A stretch of DNA of 12,138 bases from an uncultured Burkholderiales bacterium (GCA_903887655.1 CAISQQ010000254.1:1-12138); one strand, 5' to 3'. Counted from the stretch's first letter, positions 1-7,688 are shown. The notes: a model not told the origin generated them from the sequence alone. Numbers and translations are program-made.

Positions 1-24
1 CCTGACCCCTATCCTGTTGCAGTT

Positions 25-978
25 TCAAGCGTCGAGCACACCCTGCGGTGTCAACTGCACTGCTTTTTTGGCGCACAGCACATCAAGGCGTTCTAGGAGC
101 CACGCTTCAAATTCAATCCCACGCGGGTCTTGGGCGTGAATGCGTTTGAGCAGGCTCACTTGATCGGCCCAGCTCATGAATTCCTGCAAGGCTAGGTTTT
201 GGTGGACCATCACATGAAACTTGATGAGCACGTGAGCGGCATGCTCGGCGTGGGATAGGGGGTGCTGGCGCCAGTGCGCGAGCCGACTTCGAGCGCGTGC
301 GATGGACGGCTTGACCTCTTGAAAGGCCCGTCCATGACCGGGCAAAACCCAACGGGCTTGTAAGGACTCGATCAAATCCAAGGTTTGCTCTTGGGCGTCA
401 AAGCCAAATTCACTCTCAAGCGCGTCAAACAACACCCCAAAACCGTTCTCCCAGAGTGCGTCGGCACTGATAAGAATGCGCTCGCGCGGTTCAAAAAAGA
501 GCACTCCATCGGCGTCGTGCCCAGGGCATTCGTGAATTTCCCAGGTGCGCCCGTTCAGGATTATTTCTTGGCCCCCTCGCAATGCAGCGTGCACTGCAAA
601 TCGGGGACAGTTTTGACCGGTGGATTCAAAGGGGAGACGACTTGGGCTCCATTCTTTTGTGGCTTCAAAGACACAGTGCGGGATGAGTGTGAGGAGTTGC
701 GGCCAACGTGCTTGAAGACGGGCGTTGCCCCCGCAGTGGTCGCTGTGCAAATGGGTGTTGAGTAGGCGCTGGGGGTGCTGCTCACCGAGCCAGTGCTCGA
801 GCAGTGCGAGCAGCTGCTCGGCATGACGGTGGTGGCCCGTATCGATCACGACGGGATCGGCGCCGAGCAAAACGATGGTGTTCGAGCTCAGCCAGCCGCG
901 CTCGAGCACCACCACATCGCTTGGAAGAGATTGTGTGATCACGCTTAGGGGTTCAACAAGAACGCGCTCATGAAACAC
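25..978 (-). CDS. MBL-fold metallo-hydrolase of unknown substrate
   Basis: A 317-residue metallo-beta-lactamase-fold protein. The metal-binding signature THLHSDH lies at residues 75-81 (H76, H78, D80, H81). It is followed by H154 in CPGHDADG, D173 in ISADALW and H215 in LPGHGR, so a full set of dinuclear metal ligands is present and the enzyme is probably active. The family hydrolyses thioesters, lactones, phosphoesters and other substrates; nothing here fixes which. No signal peptide is visible, so it is probably cytoplasmic. The start is a GTG; a stop lies in frame 13 codons upstream with no better start between, and only a weak AGG sits very close to the GTG, so a slightly later start is possible. 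It lies 48 bases downstream of the acyl-CoA ligase gene on the same strand and is probably co-transcribed, which hints at acyl-CoA or fatty acid metabolism (inference). Family assignment is firm, function is not. Confidence 0.88.
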   Translation of the reverse strand: MFHERVLVEPLSVITQSLPSDVVVLERGWLSSNTIVLLGADPVVIDTGHHRHAEQLLALLEHWLGEQHPQRLLNTHLHSDHCGGNARLQARWPQLLTLIPHCVFEATKEWSPSRLPFESTGQNCPRFAVHAALRGGQEIILNGRTWEIHECPGHDADGVLFFEPRERILISADALWENGFGVLFDALESEFGFDAQEQTLDLIESLQARWVLPGHGRAFQEVKPSIARARSRLAHWRQHPLSHAEHAAHVLIKFHVMVHQNLALQEFMSWADQVSLLKRIHAQDPRGIEFEAWLLERLDVLCAKKAVQLTPQGVLDA

Positions 979-1026
979 AGCCTGAAAACAAAAGACACAT
1001 GCTGCCCACGAGGCTGATCAGAGCCG

Positions 1027-2754
1027 TCATGACTGGAGATCTTCGCGCAAAGCGCGCCTGAGGACTTTGCCCACATTGGTTTTGGGCAAGGTCGCTCGAA
1101 ACTCCACCGATTTGGGAACTTTGTAAGCCGTCAAATGTTGGCGGCAATAGGCCAACACGTCGGATTCACTCAGCTGAGGGTGAGTGCTCGCCCTGACCAC
1201 GAAGAGTTTGACCGATTCACCTTGCTGCTGACTGTGCAGTCCAATGGCGGCGCACTCCAAGACACCCGGGCAGCTGGAGACTTTGGCCTCAATTTCACTG
1301 GGATAGACATTAAAACCACTGACCAAAATCATGTCTTTTTTGCGGTCGACCAGTCGCGTTTCACCCTGGGCGTTTTGTGCGCCGAGGTCGCCCGTGCGCA
1401 AAAATCCATCGGCCGTGAAAGCCAGTGCATTCTCCTGAGCTTGTTGGTAGTAGCCGCGCATCACATTGGGCCCTTTGATGCAGATCTCACCCAGGGTATC
1501 GGCCCCCAAGGTGCGCCCTTCATCGTCTTTGATCACCACCTCAATGCCCGGCAGCGGCACGCCGATGTCACCGCTGAAGGCCGCGTTCAACACATCGTTG
1601 TTGGTGCCCACGGCGCAGGTCTCCGTCATGCCCCAGCCTTCGATCATCACACTGCCTGTGGTGGCCACCCAAGCTGCCGCGGTGTGCTCAGAAGCGGCCA
1701 TGCCGCCAGCTTGGGTGAGGCATAAACTGGAGAAATCCAAACGTTTGAAATCGGGGTTTTGCAGCAAAGCGTTAAAGAGGGTATTGACCCCAGGCAGGAT
1801 GTGAAACGGGCGCTCGGCCAAGACTTTCACGAATTTCTTGATGTCCCGCGGGTTGGGAATCAGGGTCAAATGGGAGCCCAGTTGGATGCTTAAAAAGCAA
1901 AAGGTGAGGGCAAAGATATGGTAAAGCGGCAACGCCGCGATACCGTTGATCGCGTGCGGCGAGCTGGCTTTGGACAGCGCCGGCATGAACCAGGCGTGGG
2001 CTTGCAAGGTGGCGCTGATGATGTTGCCGTGGCTCAAGATGGCCCCTTTGGACAGGCCCGTTGTGCCGCCGGTGTACTGCAAAAAAGCAGTGTGCTCGTG
2101 GCTCAAAGGCACGCTTTGCACGGCGTGTGTGGCGCCCACGCGCAAGGTGTCTGACAGGGCCACCCGCAGGGGTGCACCTGAGCTCGGTAGCGGGTCTCGC
2201 GCACTCGCGTTGATGAACAATGGGTGCTTGGGGACCATGCGAGCCAGGTGCTTGGCGGCAAACGACAGCCACGGGCCCCGCCAGGTGCCCAGCATGTCGC
2301 CGAGTTGGGTCATCACCACGGTTTTGAGGGCGGTGCGCTCGAGCGCCACGGCCAGGGTGTGGGCGAAATTCTCCAAGATCACCAGCACCTCGCAGCCCGA
2401 GTCGCTCAGTTGGTGCTCGAGCTCAGAGGCGGTGTACAAGGGGTTGATGTTGACACACACCATGCCCGCGCGCAGCACCCCACACATCACCACCGGAAAC
2501 TGGGGCAAGTTCGGCAGCATGAGCCCCACTCGTGTGCCCACGGGCAAGCCCAGCGTTTGTAGCCAAGCCGCAAAATGCTGGGATTGTCGATCCAGATCTT
2601 GGTAAGTCAGGCGCACGCCCAGGCAGTGGCAAAAGGTCAAATCGGCATGGCGCTTGAACGACTGCTCCATGAGTTCGACCATGGAGGTGTAGGCCGTGGG
2701 GTCGATGGTGGGAGCGACCGCAGCAGGGTAATGGTTGAGCCAAGGTTTGTCCAA
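1027..2754 (-). CDS. fadD: Long-chain fatty acyl-CoA synthetase (AMP-forming)
   Basis: This enzyme activates free fatty acids with ATP and CoA for beta-oxidation or lipid synthesis. With the TTG start at 2754 it has 575 residues, normal for FadD. Visible motifs are the P-loop YTGGTTGLSKG (227-237), GWGMTETC (373-380), TGDLG (454-458), the FACS-type stretch VDRKKDMILVSGFNVYP (469-485) and the C-terminal PKTNVGK with the likely catalytic lysine K563. The frame stays open to an ATG at 2958, but those 68 extra residues look like leader sequence. The family N-terminus (DKPWLNHYP) begins directly after the TTG, and AGGAG stands six bases before it. It is the first gene of a probable two-gene unit with the MBL hydrolase and is divergent from the GNAT gene. 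Chain-length specificity cannot be read from the sequence. The start is inferred; the family is clear. Confidence 0.9.
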   Translation of the reverse strand: MDKPWLNHYPAAVAPTIDPTAYTSMVELMEQSFKRHADLTFCHCLGVRLTYQDLDRQSQHFAAWLQTLGLPVGTRVGLMLPNLPQFPVVMCGVLRAGMVCVNINPLYTASELEHQLSDSGCEVLVILENFAHTLAVALERTALKTVVMTQLGDMLGTWRGPWLSFAAKHLARMVPKHPLFINASARDPLPSSGAPLRVALSDTLRVGATHAVQSVPLSHEHTAFLQYTGGTTGLSKGAILSHGNIISATLQAHAWFMPALSKASSPHAINGIAALPLYHIFALTFCFLSIQLGSHLTLIPNPRDIKKFVKVLAERPFHILPGVNTLFNALLQNPDFKRLDFSSLCLTQAGGMAASEHTAAAWVATTGSVMIEGWGMTETCAVGTNNDVLNAAFSGDIGVPLPGIEVVIKDDEGRTLGADTLGEICIKGPNVMRGYYQQAQENALAFTADGFLRTGDLGAQNAQGETRLVDRKKDMILVSGFNVYPSEIEAKVSSCPGVLECAAIGLHSQQQGESVKLFVVRASTHPQLSESDVLAYCRQHLTAYKVPKSVEFRATLPKTNVGKVLRRALREDLQS

Positions 2755-2765
2755 AAAAAACTCCT
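2752..2765 (-). promoter_or_regulatory. Ribosome binding site deciding a TTG start for fadD
   Basis: On the minus strand GCAGGAG (AGGAG at 2765-2761) is followed by six T residues and then TTG (2754-2752), which opens DKPWLNHYP, the usual FadD amino terminus. Neither the ATG at 2958 nor other codons in the extension sit next to conserved sequence. The spacer and the first two bases of the start codon form one run of eight T, so slippage there would alter SD spacing. Confidence 0.65.
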
Positions 2766-2824
2766 GCAAAATGGGGCCGTCGCGGTGGATGTGGACACTG
2801 TGCTGGCCCTTCGCGTGGGGAGTG

Positions 2825-2866
2825 GCTTGCAGGACCCGCCCCGCAGGCGGTCCATGCCTGCCAAGC
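2825..2866. repeat. Imperfect inverted repeat in the fadD leader
   Basis: The left arm, GCTTGCAGG followed by ACCCGCC, faces the right arm GGCGGTCC then CCTGCCAAGC across a five-base loop CCGCA. GCTTG pairs with CAAGC, CAGG with CCTG and GCC with GGC, with small bulges. It lies 71-112 bases upstream of the proposed fadD start, inside the probable 5' leader. It could be an RNA hairpin or a protein-binding palindrome. There is no T run, so it is not a classical terminator. Confidence 0.45.
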
Positions 2867-2922
2867 TCACTGGCCACCCACCTGCCACCCGCCACCCGTG
2901 CCCAAACACCACCAAAGCTTGG

Positions 2923-2928
2923 ATTGTA
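2923..2928 (-). promoter_or_regulatory. Possible -10 element for fadD
   Basis: On the minus strand TACAAT (five of six matches to TATAAT, within TTTACAATCC) would start a transcript about 160 bases before the TTG start and place the inverted repeat in the leader. The hexamer 17 bases upstream, GCGGCT, is a poor -35, so this is only a candidate; an activator or another sigma factor could be involved. Confidence 0.25.
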
Positions 2929-3048
2929 AAGACTCCTCGCCCACGAGCCGCTCACCAAGATCTCGACGCCGGGCCGCTGGGGTGCTTTTTAAGCCACAAA
3001 AGACCACACCGCGGGCAGGAACAGCCACACAAACCAAGGGAAAACCCT

Positions 3049-3054
3049 TATGAT
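3049..3054 (+). promoter_or_regulatory. Possible -10 element for the GNAT gene
   Basis: TATGAT (five of six matches to TATAAT) ends seven bases before the first ATG of the acetyltransferase at 3061, so transcription from it would begin at or next to that ATG. No recognisable -35 lies 16-18 bases upstream. If real, translation would be leaderless from 3061, or would use the second ATG at 3106, which has an AGAGG five bases before it. Confidence 0.25.
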
Positions 3055-3060
3055 TGAGGG

Positions 3061-3807
3061 ATGACCAACAGTCTCTCCCCGATCGGCACCCCAGAAGAGG
3101 GGTGGATGCCCGCGTCCAAAAAATGGACCCCCCAGGCTTGGCTGCAGACCTTTGAGGTGCTGGACTTGGGGGTGGGTGAGATGCAGTGGCCGATTTTGGA
3201 TCTGGCTGAGCAGCACCGCCCCCAGGTCTTGGTGCATTTGCTCGAACTCAGCGAGGCGGACCGTTATTTGCGGTTTGGTTACATGGCGCACGATGAGCAA
3301 CTCGCCCAGTATGTGGGCACGATTGACTTTCGCCGCGATGTGATGTCGGGCATTTTCAACGAAGAGCGCGAGCTCATTGCCGTGTCCCATTTGGCACTCC
3401 CCCCCTCCGCCTTGAGCGAACCCATGTCGGCGTCTTGGCGCGCCGAGTGCGCACTCGCAACGGGCGAGTGGGGCGGCTCGGTGCTCGCGCCTTGGCGCGC
3501 TCGGGGCTTGGGTCAACGGCTCTTTCGGCACGCCTGTGTGATCGCGCGCAATGCCAACGTCCACCGCTTGACCATCCAGGCCCTGACAGAGAACGCCCCC
3601 ATGATCCACATTGTCAAAAGCCATGGCGCCACTTTGGAGCGCATGGGCTCAGAGACCGAGGCCACCGTGCTGCTGCCCGACAAAGACTTCATGAGCCAAT
3701 GGGCCCAGTGGGTCTCGTCGTGTTATGGCCAAGCGTTTTATGCCAGCAGTGCACAAGCCCAACGGTTTTGGCACAAGGTGGGTGATGCGACGCTCTTGGA
3801 GCGCTGA
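3061..3807 (+). CDS. GNAT-family N-acetyltransferase
   Basis: A 248-residue protein with the features of Gcn5-related acetyltransferases, which move an acetyl group from acetyl-CoA to an amine. The acetyl-CoA-binding motif A is RARGLGQ (146-152), preceded by the beta-4 strand GEWGGSVLAPW (135-145) and followed by a long helix. The upstream segment LELSEADRYLRFGY (61-74) recalls a proteobacterial GNAT subgroup with LS..DRYLRF (from memory). No second domain or signal peptide is visible, and the substrate (protein lysine, small molecule or antibiotic) cannot be told. Start choice is uncertain: ATG 3061 has GAGGG touching it with no spacer, while ATG 3106 (residue 16) has AGAGG at proper distance and would give 233 residues. 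It is divergent from fadD and separated from corC by 188 bases, so probably transcribed alone or with corC. Confidence 0.85.
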   Translation: MTNSLSPIGTPEEGWMPASKKWTPQAWLQTFEVLDLGVGEMQWPILDLAEQHRPQVLVHLLELSEADRYLRFGYMAHDEQLAQYVGTIDFRRDVMSGIFNEERELIAVSHLALPPSALSEPMSASWRAECALATGEWGGSVLAPWRARGLGQRLFRHACVIARNANVHRLTIQALTENAPMIHIVKSHGATLERMGSETEATVLLPDKDFMSQWAQWVSSCYGQAFYASSAQAQRFWHKVGDATLLER

Positions 3808-3995
3808 GTCGAGGGCCATGGGCGCAAAGAGCAGCGCACAGCGCCACTGCGGCACCGACCTCGAGTGCAGCAGGCCACCCGGCGCGGTGCCGATGGTGAG
3901 CGCCGGGTCACACAAATCGGCTATGCTAGGGGTCTTGTTCATCTTTACCACGGGCTTCATGGGCGACATGCCTTGAAGCCAGGTTTTCCCGCACC

Positions 3996-4868
3996 ATGGC
4001 GACCCAGCAGTCTTTGATTTCACCCCCCAAGAGTCGTCTGCAGCGACTCGGGCGATTTGTTGCGTCCGTGTTTCATCAGCGTCCCCAACAGCTCCAAGAT
4101 GTTCTGCGTTGGTTGCAAGAGGCCCAAGTCAACAACATCATTCGCGTCGAGTCGCGGCAAATGATCGAAGGGGTCTTGAAAATCGCCGATTTGACCGCCA
4201 ACGACGTCATGATCTCCTCAGCGCGCATGGACATGATCAACATCGAGGACCCCCTCGATCACATCCTCAATCAAGTCATCGATATCGCGCACTCCCGCTA
4301 TCCGGTGTTTGAAGGCGAGCGCGACCACATCATCGGCATCTTGCTCTCCAAGGACTTGCTCAAACGCCAACGGTCCCCCAATTTGAATGTGCGCGCCTTG
4401 TTGCGCCCTGTGGTGATGGTGCCGCAAAGCAAAGGACTGCTCGAATTGCTCAAAGATTTTCGGGTCAACCGCAACCACTTGGCCGTGGTGATCGATGAGT
4501 TTGGCCGGGTGGCGGGCTTGGTCACCATTGAAGATGTGCTCGAGCAAATTGTGGGCGATATTGAAGACGAGTTTGACACCGACGAGGAGGCCGGGGATAT
4601 TTTTGGCTTGGGTGATCAAACCTACCGCATCGCGGGCAACACTGCGATTCCACGCGTCTTGCAGGCCTTTGGTTTGGACGACGCCCTGGCCCAACATGTC
4701 GAGACGTTTGAAACCATTGGGGGCTGGGTCGCGCATGAAATGGGGCACGTGCCCACCAAGGGCGAGAGCCATGTGCTGCTGGGCTTGAGATTTGAAGTCA
4801 TGCACACCCGAGCCGGTGCGGTCAAATGGTTCAAGGTCAAGGCCATTGAAAAGGGCCCGCTGGCATGA
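3996..4868 (+). CDS. corC: CorC/HlyC-type CBS-domain protein (ion efflux or membrane integrity)
   Basis: A 290-residue soluble protein matching CorC (YbeX), a family implicated in magnesium and cobalt efflux and more recently in ribosome and envelope homeostasis. A short N-terminal region leads to two CBS domains, roughly 70-125 (DVMISSARMDMI ... RYPVFEG ... IIGILLSKDLL) and 133-193 (LRPVVMVP ... HLAVVIDEFG ... GLVTIEDVLEQIVGDIEDEFD), then the CorC_HlyC domain (about 205-285, YRIAGNT ... ETIGGWV). There is no DUF21 membrane domain, so this is the short form. The ATG at 3996 gives a normal N-terminus, though only a weak AGG lies 12 bases upstream. The last four bases, ATGA, overlap the lnt start, as in corC-lnt pairs of many proteobacteria, so the two are translationally coupled. 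A possible -10-like TATGCT lies at 3922 without a good -35. Confidence 0.93.
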   Translation: MATQQSLISPPKSRLQRLGRFVASVFHQRPQQLQDVLRWLQEAQVNNIIRVESRQMIEGVLKIADLTANDVMISSARMDMINIEDPLDHILNQVIDIAHSRYPVFEGERDHIIGILLSKDLLKRQRSPNLNVRALLRPVVMVPQSKGLLELLKDFRVNRNHLAVVIDEFGRVAGLVTIEDVLEQIVGDIEDEFDTDEEAGDIFGLGDQTYRIAGNTAIPRVLQAFGLDDALAQHVETFETIGGWVAHEMGHVPTKGESHVLLGLRFEVMHTRAGAVKWFKVKAIEKGPLA

Positions 4869-6577
4869 GCCGAGGCTTGAGCGCTTGGCTCGGGTGGCTC
4901 TTGGTTGTTGTCGCTGGCGCCATGCAAGCGCTCTCGATGGGATTGCCCCAGCACTTGGGGCCCAGCGGTGTGCTGCAGTGGTGCGCCATGCTCGCATTGG
5001 CGTTCAGTGTGAACCAAGCGCTCGCCAGTTCCAAGCGTGTGGCCGCCTTGGCTTACGCTTTTCAGTGCAGCGCGCTCTTGGGCACCGTCTGGTGGATCTT
5101 CATTGCACTGCACGTGTATGGGGAGATGCCGCTGGCCTTGTCGCTGCTCGGATTGGTGTTGCTGTGCGCAGGGTTGTCGCTGTATTGGGCGGTCTTTGCG
5201 GCGCTTTATGCGGGCTTGATGGGCTTGGGAGGCCAGCGCCAAGGGCGCCGGGGTTGGCTGAGTGACGCACTCCAGGCGCTCGGGTACGGGGCGTGCTGGA
5301 CTTTGTCTGAGCTCGCTCGCGGCGTGTGGTTCACCGGTTTTCCTTGGGGCTCTTCAGGCTACGCCCACACCAACACCTGGTTGGGGCAACTCGCCCCTTG
5401 GGTGGGGGTGTATGGCCTGGGGTGGCTGAGTGCGAGCTTGGCCATGCTGTGTGTGTTGTGGGTGACGCCGGCCCAACTGGGAGCCGCTCGCGCTCGCGCT
5501 GGGCGTGGCGCATCGGCGGGGCTTGCTGGGATCCGAGCGCTGCTGGGTCGCGGCTTGAGCTTGAGCTTGGGGTGGGGGTTGGTCGGGCTGATGGTGATCA
5601 GTTTGTCGGGCTGGCCCGTGTCTTGGGTTCGCACCCTTGGGGCCTCGAGGGCGGCCTTGTCAGACCCCGCCGCGTCTAGCAACACGCGCGAACCCTCTTG
5701 GAAAGTGACCTTGCTGCAAGGCAATGTGCCCATGGCGAGTCAATTCACCCACGCCCGCGAAGAAGGCGGGGTGTGGTACCGAACGCAAATGGCGAGTGAC
5801 CACAGTGACTTGGTGATCACGCCGGAGACGGCTTTTGCCAAACCCCCACAAGCCTATGCGGGGCAGTTTTTCCCAAGCCTGGTGACGCTGCTGTTGGCGC
5901 AGCACCGCCTGGCCTTGATTGGCATGCCGCTCGTTGACCAGCGCGGTTACACCAATTCGGCAGTCGGGGTGGGGGTGAGTGCCACCGAGGTTTACCGCTA
6001 CGACAAATCACACCTGGTGCCTTTTGGTGAGTTTGTGCCCCCATTTTTTCAGTGGTTTACCGACCACTTGAGCAACCCGCTGGGATTTTTTCGCCGAGGC
6101 GATGAGACCCAAGCCTCATGGTCCATCTTGGGCGAGCGCATCGCCCCCAACATTTGCTACGAGGATTTGTTTGGTGAGGAGTTGGCCCGGCGGTTTGTGC
6201 AGGAGGCGCTGTCGCCCACCATCTTGGTCAACATGAGCAACATCGCCTGGTTTGGTGACACGGTGGTGGTGGACCAGCACATCGAGATATCGCGCATGCG
6301 CACCTTGGAGCTGCATCGCCCGATGCTGCGCTCGACCAATGCGGGTGCGACCATGGTCATTGACGAAAACGCACGCGTGGTGGCGGCCCTGCCGCGTTTT
6401 ACCCAAGGGGTTTTGACGGCTCGGGTGGCTGGGGTGCAAGAGGGGGTGACCTTTTATGCCTGGTGGGCGGGTCGTTTTGGCCTGTGGCCCTTGTGGTTGT
6501 CTTGCACCGCCGTGCTGCTGCTGTTGGGGGGCTACCGACGCCACCAAGGTGGGCGCCAAAGTCGCGCTCGAGCATGA
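4865..6577 (+). CDS. lnt: Apolipoprotein N-acyltransferase
   Basis: Lnt is the inner-membrane enzyme that adds the third acyl chain to the N-terminal cysteine of lipoproteins, using phospholipid as donor. The protein has 570 residues. The N-terminal half carries several hydrophobic segments (about 8-25, 33-52, 60-80, 88-118, 178-200, 232-250), and a last membrane helix lies near 541-556. The periplasmic nitrilase-like domain (about 278-525) holds the complete catalytic triad: E321 in ITPETAF, K381 in YDKSHLVPFGE and C431 in NICYEDLFGEE. NMSNIAWFGD (456-465) and RSTNAGATMVID (489-500) are further family signatures. It is longer than the usual 510-530 residues because of an Ala/Arg/Gly-rich loop (about 204-230) and a linker (about 258-278). 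It overlaps corC by ATGA; the next gene is 181 bases away behind its own probable promoter. Confidence 0.96.
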   Translation: MSRGLSAWLGWLLVVVAGAMQALSMGLPQHLGPSGVLQWCAMLALAFSVNQALASSKRVAALAYAFQCSALLGTVWWIFIALHVYGEMPLALSLLGLVLLCAGLSLYWAVFAALYAGLMGLGGQRQGRRGWLSDALQALGYGACWTLSELARGVWFTGFPWGSSGYAHTNTWLGQLAPWVGVYGLGWLSASLAMLCVLWVTPAQLGAARARAGRGASAGLAGIRALLGRGLSLSLGWGLVGLMVISLSGWPVSWVRTLGASRAALSDPAASSNTREPSWKVTLLQGNVPMASQFTHAREEGGVWYRTQMASDHSDLVITPETAFAKPPQAYAGQFFPSLVTLLLAQHRLALIGMPLVDQRGYTNSAVGVGVSATEVYRYDKSHLVPFGEFVPPFFQWFTDHLSNPLGFFRRGDETQASWSILGERIAPNICYEDLFGEELARRFVQEALSPTILVNMSNIAWFGDTVVVDQHIEISRMRTLELHRPMLRSTNAGATMVIDENARVVAALPRFTQGVLTARVAGVQEGVTFYAWWAGRFGLWPLWLSCTAVLLLLGGYRRHQGGRQSRARA

Positions 6578-6613
6578 TGGAAGGCGTTCAATGCACCGTT
6601 GCAAGTTCTGCCC

Positions 6614-6642
6614 CTGACGTTGCGACCCACAGCGGTTAAAAT
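6614..6642 (+). promoter_or_regulatory. Probable sigma70 promoter of glyQS
   Basis: CTGACG (6614-6619, four of six matches to the -35 consensus) is separated by 17 bases from TAAAAT (6637-6642, five of six matches to the -10). Transcription would start near 6649, giving a leader of about 110 bases before glyQ. It sits just after the lnt stop in the 181-base gap 6578-6758, where no gene, T-box-like element or terminator was recognised. Confidence 0.45.
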
Positions 6643-6758
6643 TGACCCCATCAGGCACTGCGCCCCCGCTCTTGAGTCCACCCTCGCGCGAACGCATTGA
6701 CACTGTTCGAGGGCTCACTTTAGAGACTGTCCACCCGAATTAACACGCCAACGACCAG

Positions 6759-7688
6759 ATGCTCCATTTTCAAAACATCATTTTGACGCTGCAGACGTAT
6801 TGGGCCCAGCACGGCTGCGCCTTGCTGCAATCCTACGACATGGAAGTCGGTGCCGGCACCTCCCACACCGCGACATTTCTGCGCGCCTTGGGGCCCGAGC
6901 CCTGGCGAGCGGCCTATGTGCAACCCAGCCGCCGCCCCAAAGACGGTCGCTATGGTGAGAACCCCAATCGGCTTCAGCATTACTACCAGTACCAAGTGGT
7001 GTTGAAACCCGCGCCCGAGAACATCTTGGATTTGTACCTGGGCTCCTTGGCGGCGCTTGGATTTGATTTGAAGCGCAATGACATCCGCTTTGTCGAAGAC
7101 GATTGGGAGAACCCCACCTTGGGTGCGTGGGGCCTGGGTTGGGAGGTCTGGCTCAATGGCATGGAAGTCACCCAGTTCACCTATTTCCAACAAGTCGGCG
7201 GGATCAATTGTCAGCCCATCACGGGGGAGATCACCTATGGGCTTGAGCGTTTGGCGATGTATTTGCAAGGCGTGGACAATGTGTATGACCTGGTCTGGAC
7301 GGAGGGCTTGACCTATGGTGACGTGTATTTGCAAAACGAAAAGGAACAATCGGCTTACAACTTTGAGCACAGCGACGCCGTTTTCTTGTTTCAGGCCTTC
7401 AATGCCCATGAGCAGCAAGCCCAGCATTTGATGCTCGAGCAGTTGGCGCTGCCCGCCTATGAGCAAGTGCTCAAAGCCGCTCACACGTTCAACTTGCTCG
7501 ATGCCCGCGGCAGCATCAGCGTGACCGAACGCGCGGGCTACATCACCCGCATTCGCAATTTGGCCAAATCGGTGGCGCAAAGTTACCTGGACAGTCGCGA
7601 GCGTTTGGGCTTTCCCATGGCGCCTGCCGAGTGGGTGGCCGCCATGCCGGCGACACCCAGCCTCACAGCAAAGGCGGTGCCAGCATGA
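6759..7688 (+). CDS. glyQ: Glycyl-tRNA synthetase alpha subunit
   Basis: The catalytic subunit of the bacterial alpha2beta2 glycyl-tRNA synthetase, which activates glycine and charges tRNA-Gly in the cytoplasm. The 309-residue protein matches the family across its length: the opening MLHFQNIILTLQTYW, MEVGAGTSHTATFLRALGPEPW, YVQPSRRPKDGRYGENPNRL, FVEDDWENPTLGAWGLGWEVW, NGMEVTQFTYFQQ and GEITYGLERLAMYLQGVDNVYD. The usual length is about 300, so it is complete. The ATG at 6759 gives the expected N-terminus, although no strong SD precedes it. Its last bases (ATGA at 7685-7688) overlap the start of glyS, so the two subunits are translationally coupled, as expected for proteins needed in equal amounts. 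No missing residues or rearrangement were seen. Confidence 0.98.
   Translation: MLHFQNIILTLQTYWAQHGCALLQSYDMEVGAGTSHTATFLRALGPEPWRAAYVQPSRRPKDGRYGENPNRLQHYYQYQVVLKPAPENILDLYLGSLAALGFDLKRNDIRFVEDDWENPTLGAWGLGWEVWLNGMEVTQFTYFQQVGGINCQPITGEITYGLERLAMYLQGVDNVYDLVWTEGLTYGDVYLQNEKEQSAYNFEHSDAVFLFQAFNAHEQQAQHLMLEQLALPAYEQVLKAAHTFNLLDARGSISVTERAGYITRIRNLAKSVAQSYLDSRERLGFPMAPAEWVAAMPATPSLTAKAVPA

Larger units (their letters stand above)
2755..3060. other. Divergent control region between fadD and the GNAT gene
   Basis: About 306 bases without a convincing gene if fadD starts at its TTG. The region holds an imperfect inverted repeat (2825-2866), a G-rich tract on the minus strand (2877-2903, four GGG runs) and candidate -10 elements for both directions (TACAAT on the minus strand, TATGAT on the plus strand). 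Neither candidate has a good -35 at normal spacing. The minus-strand open frame through part of it (2755-2958) is the unconserved-looking extension of fadD. No known operator such as a PsrA- or FadR-type site was recognised. Confidence 0.5.

Noticed and set aside
1946..2605. 219-codon plus-strand open frame inside fadD
   Set aside because: Antisense shadow; the minus strand carries the AMP-binding P-loop in this interval.
2755..2958. N-terminal extension of FadD as a targeting or regulatory domain
   Set aside because: It is Gly/Arg/His-rich, without a signal peptide or domain, and a well-placed SD and TTG directly precede the conserved start.
3725..3976. 83-codon plus-strand frame reaching into the gap before corC
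   Set aside because: Mostly overlaps the GNAT gene in another frame, with no SD or recognisable domain; the 188-base gap 3808-3995 looks non-coding.
4218..4997. 259-codon minus-strand open frame opposite corC and the start of lnt
   Set aside because: It straddles two real, ATGA-coupled genes and its product is low-complexity shadow sequence.
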